Below are positions 40,401 through 40,993 of a DNA stretch of 40,993 nucleotides, piece after piece. Origin of the DNA: JANNNF01 sp040385825 (GTDB lineage: Bacteria > Pseudomonadota > Alphaproteobacteria > Rhodobacterales > Rhodobacteraceae); NCBI GenBank assembly GCA_040385825.1, contig JAZKGQ010000027.1, forward strand, positions 1 to 40,993. The letters run 5' to 3'. The translations under genes and the position numbers were made by a program. Under the pieces are notes generated by a model, which did not search any database, was not told the origin of the DNA, and was given only the letters and a program-made list of their open reading frames with translations. The stretch's first letter is position 1. Each line of letters opens with the position of its first letter.

Positions 40401-40823
40401 GCCGCCCGCGCCCTTCGGGGCGGACAGCAGCTTGCCGACGCCGTCGCCAGCGTCACCGAGATTTTCGGACGCCCAGGTGTTGATGCTGCAGGCGGAAAGT
40501 CTGCGCCTGACCTTGCTGGAGGCAGCGCAGAGCTTGCGCCGCTAGAGGCCCCGCGCCTGTCGGACCTGCCTGCCGTGGGTGACGCGGCCATGGAGCCCGG
40601 CCTGTTCGACGACATGTTCGACAGCCCGGCCGAGGTGGCGCGTCTTGACACCCTAAGCCGTGAAATCACCGCGCGGCTGGACGATCCCCAGTTCGATCTG
40701 GACCTGCCCGTGTCGGGCGAACGCAACGGCGCAAGCATCAGCCTGCGCGCCGAAATGGCCACCCTGACCGAAGAAGCCGATTTTGTTGACGCCCTGAAAA
40801 CCCTCTGCCTGACCAAAGGATGA
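37461..40823 (+). CDS. Giant ejection protein: peptidase-like, muramidase-like and ParB-like domains (1120 aa)
   Basis: Starts at ATG 37461 (TGATG overlap). Domains in order: a helical N-terminus with Gly/Ala-rich hydrophobic segments at about 165-240; an M15-type peptidase-like block at about 365-490 (SGGQ 387-390, RHDVDHTGHAHTAD 405-418, GVGHYDWGVHVGG); a muramidase/transglycosylase-like domain at about 500-660 (GGAEAPRGYD with E515, LSTMTVDEVLAWQ, AAGRYQYI, WAGLPM); and a ParB/sulfiredoxin-like domain at about 680-780 with VADGHQR (D736-R740). Then come helical C-terminal repeats. In place of T7 gp16 it would digest cell wall during DNA entry. The ParB-like part may act on nucleic acid or nucleotides. 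Confidence 0.78.
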   Translation: MADIDPDTGLPIYAFDRPETGDLALAPAQFEKDAIENNYWRLRQRRTGEAEQQSLEALSETIYGDRRAFMTSPVDVPEYNITAKRDAQIAAMFATSDRLRANMPGEFANLPSSFDDLKAQAEATARRELQEELEDTDGVIANRSDPNVLGGAASFMGSMAAGVSDIEGVATLPFGAGAGSLARTVLIESLLGGAGAAMQIPAQQDQAAFLGTKAPDPVDQVLMGFAFGAALPIAGRGVVLGANSLTPSGRVANRELLSFGRRKDATPAERGATQVLGREEATRDTAPKGIAPDDHAARVNQAEVALEDSKIEMIRARDVIPDVGRKDAAAAESPYAVSRSARPASDVTVDYDLAGKTRDKPVSDSFLADLQSAVAPLGDDIGVKIVSGGQDAIGTPGGKRKGSERHDVDHTGHAHTADVVLTRNGVDVLPGDDPELYARFLYRAAGVYPGVGHYDWGVHVGGGSQAAWGPDTTSATLDPLFGEAIGAGRGDGAPRLPKDYPNTERRILDMIGGAEAPRGYDQVYSGIPAAQRPPKPLSTMTVDEVLAWQDSIDGSNASEAAGRYQYIEDTLRGLRDQGVVTGDALFDRATQDKLALHSMRQVGLDDYLNGTLSPEAFGDRLAQIWAGLPMLTGDKAGRSYYAGDGINGSTVGAQEFLDVLARGKRWQRTSLGTEGADVQSFDPRNLQVDATAYQYKMGGDPYGVTNRLASATSWDTLSATGIIVHERLNGQMYVADGHQRTGLARRLMAEGHEPILLQGNVLKEEDGWTTDLVRAIAAKKNINQESGTPLDAAKILRDHPELLRDVSRSRDFMASAQGLADLAPGPFQAVINEVIPQNFGALVGRFIPDDEKLQGVAIATLNKADPPNLAQAESIVRDIRRLGLERAADDAQMDLFGDGFDLRQTVISERARISDGVIKAARADRTIFNRLEKQADTIEEAGNVLNRSENLSRSENAERILQRFLILADQPGPVRDALDVAARALRGGQQLADAVASVTEIFGRPGVDAAGGKSAPDLAGGSAELAPLEAPRLSDLPAVGDAAMEPGLFDDMFDSPAEVARLDTLSREITARLDDPQFDLDLPVSGERNGASISLRAEMATLTEEADFVDALKTLCLTKG

Positions 40824-40828
40824 TCCCC

Positions 40829-40993
40829 ATGACCAAAGCCAAACCCACCCCCGAAGCCGACCTGGTCCCCACAGACGCAATCGTGGTGCCCGTGCCCGAT
40901 GCAGCCCCGCCGTTGGTTGAACTCGATGCGCCGGTTGTCGATGCCGATGCACCGCCCGCCGATCCTGATGCGCCGGTTGCCGATGCCGATGCA
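40829..40993 (+). CDS. N-terminal part of repeat protein (continues at base 1)
   Basis: ATG 40829 starts five bases after the preceding stop; 55 codons run in frame to the window end. MTKAKPTPEADLVPTDAIVVPVPDAAPPLVELDAP is a Pro/Asp/Ala-rich disordered start, then the 14-residue repeat begins at 40925. The last 30 bases equal bases 1-30, and joining with or without that overlap keeps the frame into the domain ending at 399. See the entry at 1-399 for the Tad2-like C-terminus. Confidence 0.72.
   Translation, partial: MTKAKPTPEADLVPTDAIVVPVPDAAPPLVELDAPVVDADAPPADPDAPVADADA
40925..40993 (+). repeat. 42-bp in-frame tandem repeat, right part
   Basis: A first degenerate unit (40925-40960) and the start of a second (40961-40993) match the units at 1-123. 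The identity of 40964-40993 with 1-30 is either a circular overlap or an effect of this repeat. Confidence 0.88.

Overview
The window reads as one essentially complete, circularly permuted genome of a temperate podovirus (short-tailed phage with a T7-like virion) from a GC-rich alphaproteobacterium, most likely Rhodobacterales or a close relative. The first 30 bases equal the last 30 (1-30 and 40964-40993). One gene, a repeat protein, runs off the right end and continues in frame at the left end, so the molecule was probably circular or headful-packaged and was cut arbitrarily inside a tandem repeat. The host group is inferred from GC content and from the phage attachment site. That site copies the 3' half of a tRNA-His (anticodon GTG) with A at position 73, a peculiarity of tRNA-His in many alphaproteobacteria.

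Layout. (a) Late genes, + strand, 23431-40993 and on through 1-7946: small and large terminase, a GNAT-like protein, portal, scaffold, structured leader plus capsid, tail tubular A- and B-like proteins, internal virion proteins resembling T7 gp14, gp15 and gp16, the repeat protein with a Tad2/DUF2829-like C-terminus, a large polyvalent-type protein, a double beta-helix tailspike, and a lysis cassette (TM protein, holin, SAR endolysin, nested Rz/Rz1). (b) 7947-8302: attP in a tRNA-His relic, flanked by short direct repeats and a minus-strand terminator. (c) 8303-13189, - strand: a 13-gene operon, most genes overlapping by 1-4 bases, from a promoter near 13250 to the terminator at 8231-8260. It holds an excisionase-like HTH protein, a tyrosine integrase with atypical catalytic boxes, a Lar-like antirestriction protein, a zinc-ribbon protein and a DUF5131 protein. 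(d) 13287-14585, - strand: S24-type repressor followed by two low-GC cargo genes, one membrane and one secreted. (e) 14586-14680: operator region with several dyads; one dyad core recurs at 13269-13280 in front of the integrase operon. (f) 14681-22950, + strand: Cro-like gene, early genes, Toprim primase and P-loop helicase, with one reversed cargo gene (DUF4145) at 14995-15621. (g) 22951-23430: non-coding, with nine exact copies of CCACAACG in both orientations, an AT-rich stretch and several palindromes, a candidate replication origin or packaging site.

How it works together. Repressor and Cro-like protein face each other across the operators. Lysogeny expresses the repressor and its two cargo genes. 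Integration uses attP, Int and the putative Xis. On induction the Toprim primase and helicase replicate the DNA, possibly from the CCACAACG cluster. No phage RNA polymerase is visible, so the T7-like virion genes should be read by host polymerase. Likely conflict genes are the Lar-like protein, the Tad2-like domain, DUF4145 and the two lysogeny cargo genes. All functions are assigned by reading motifs and gene order; no database search was possible.
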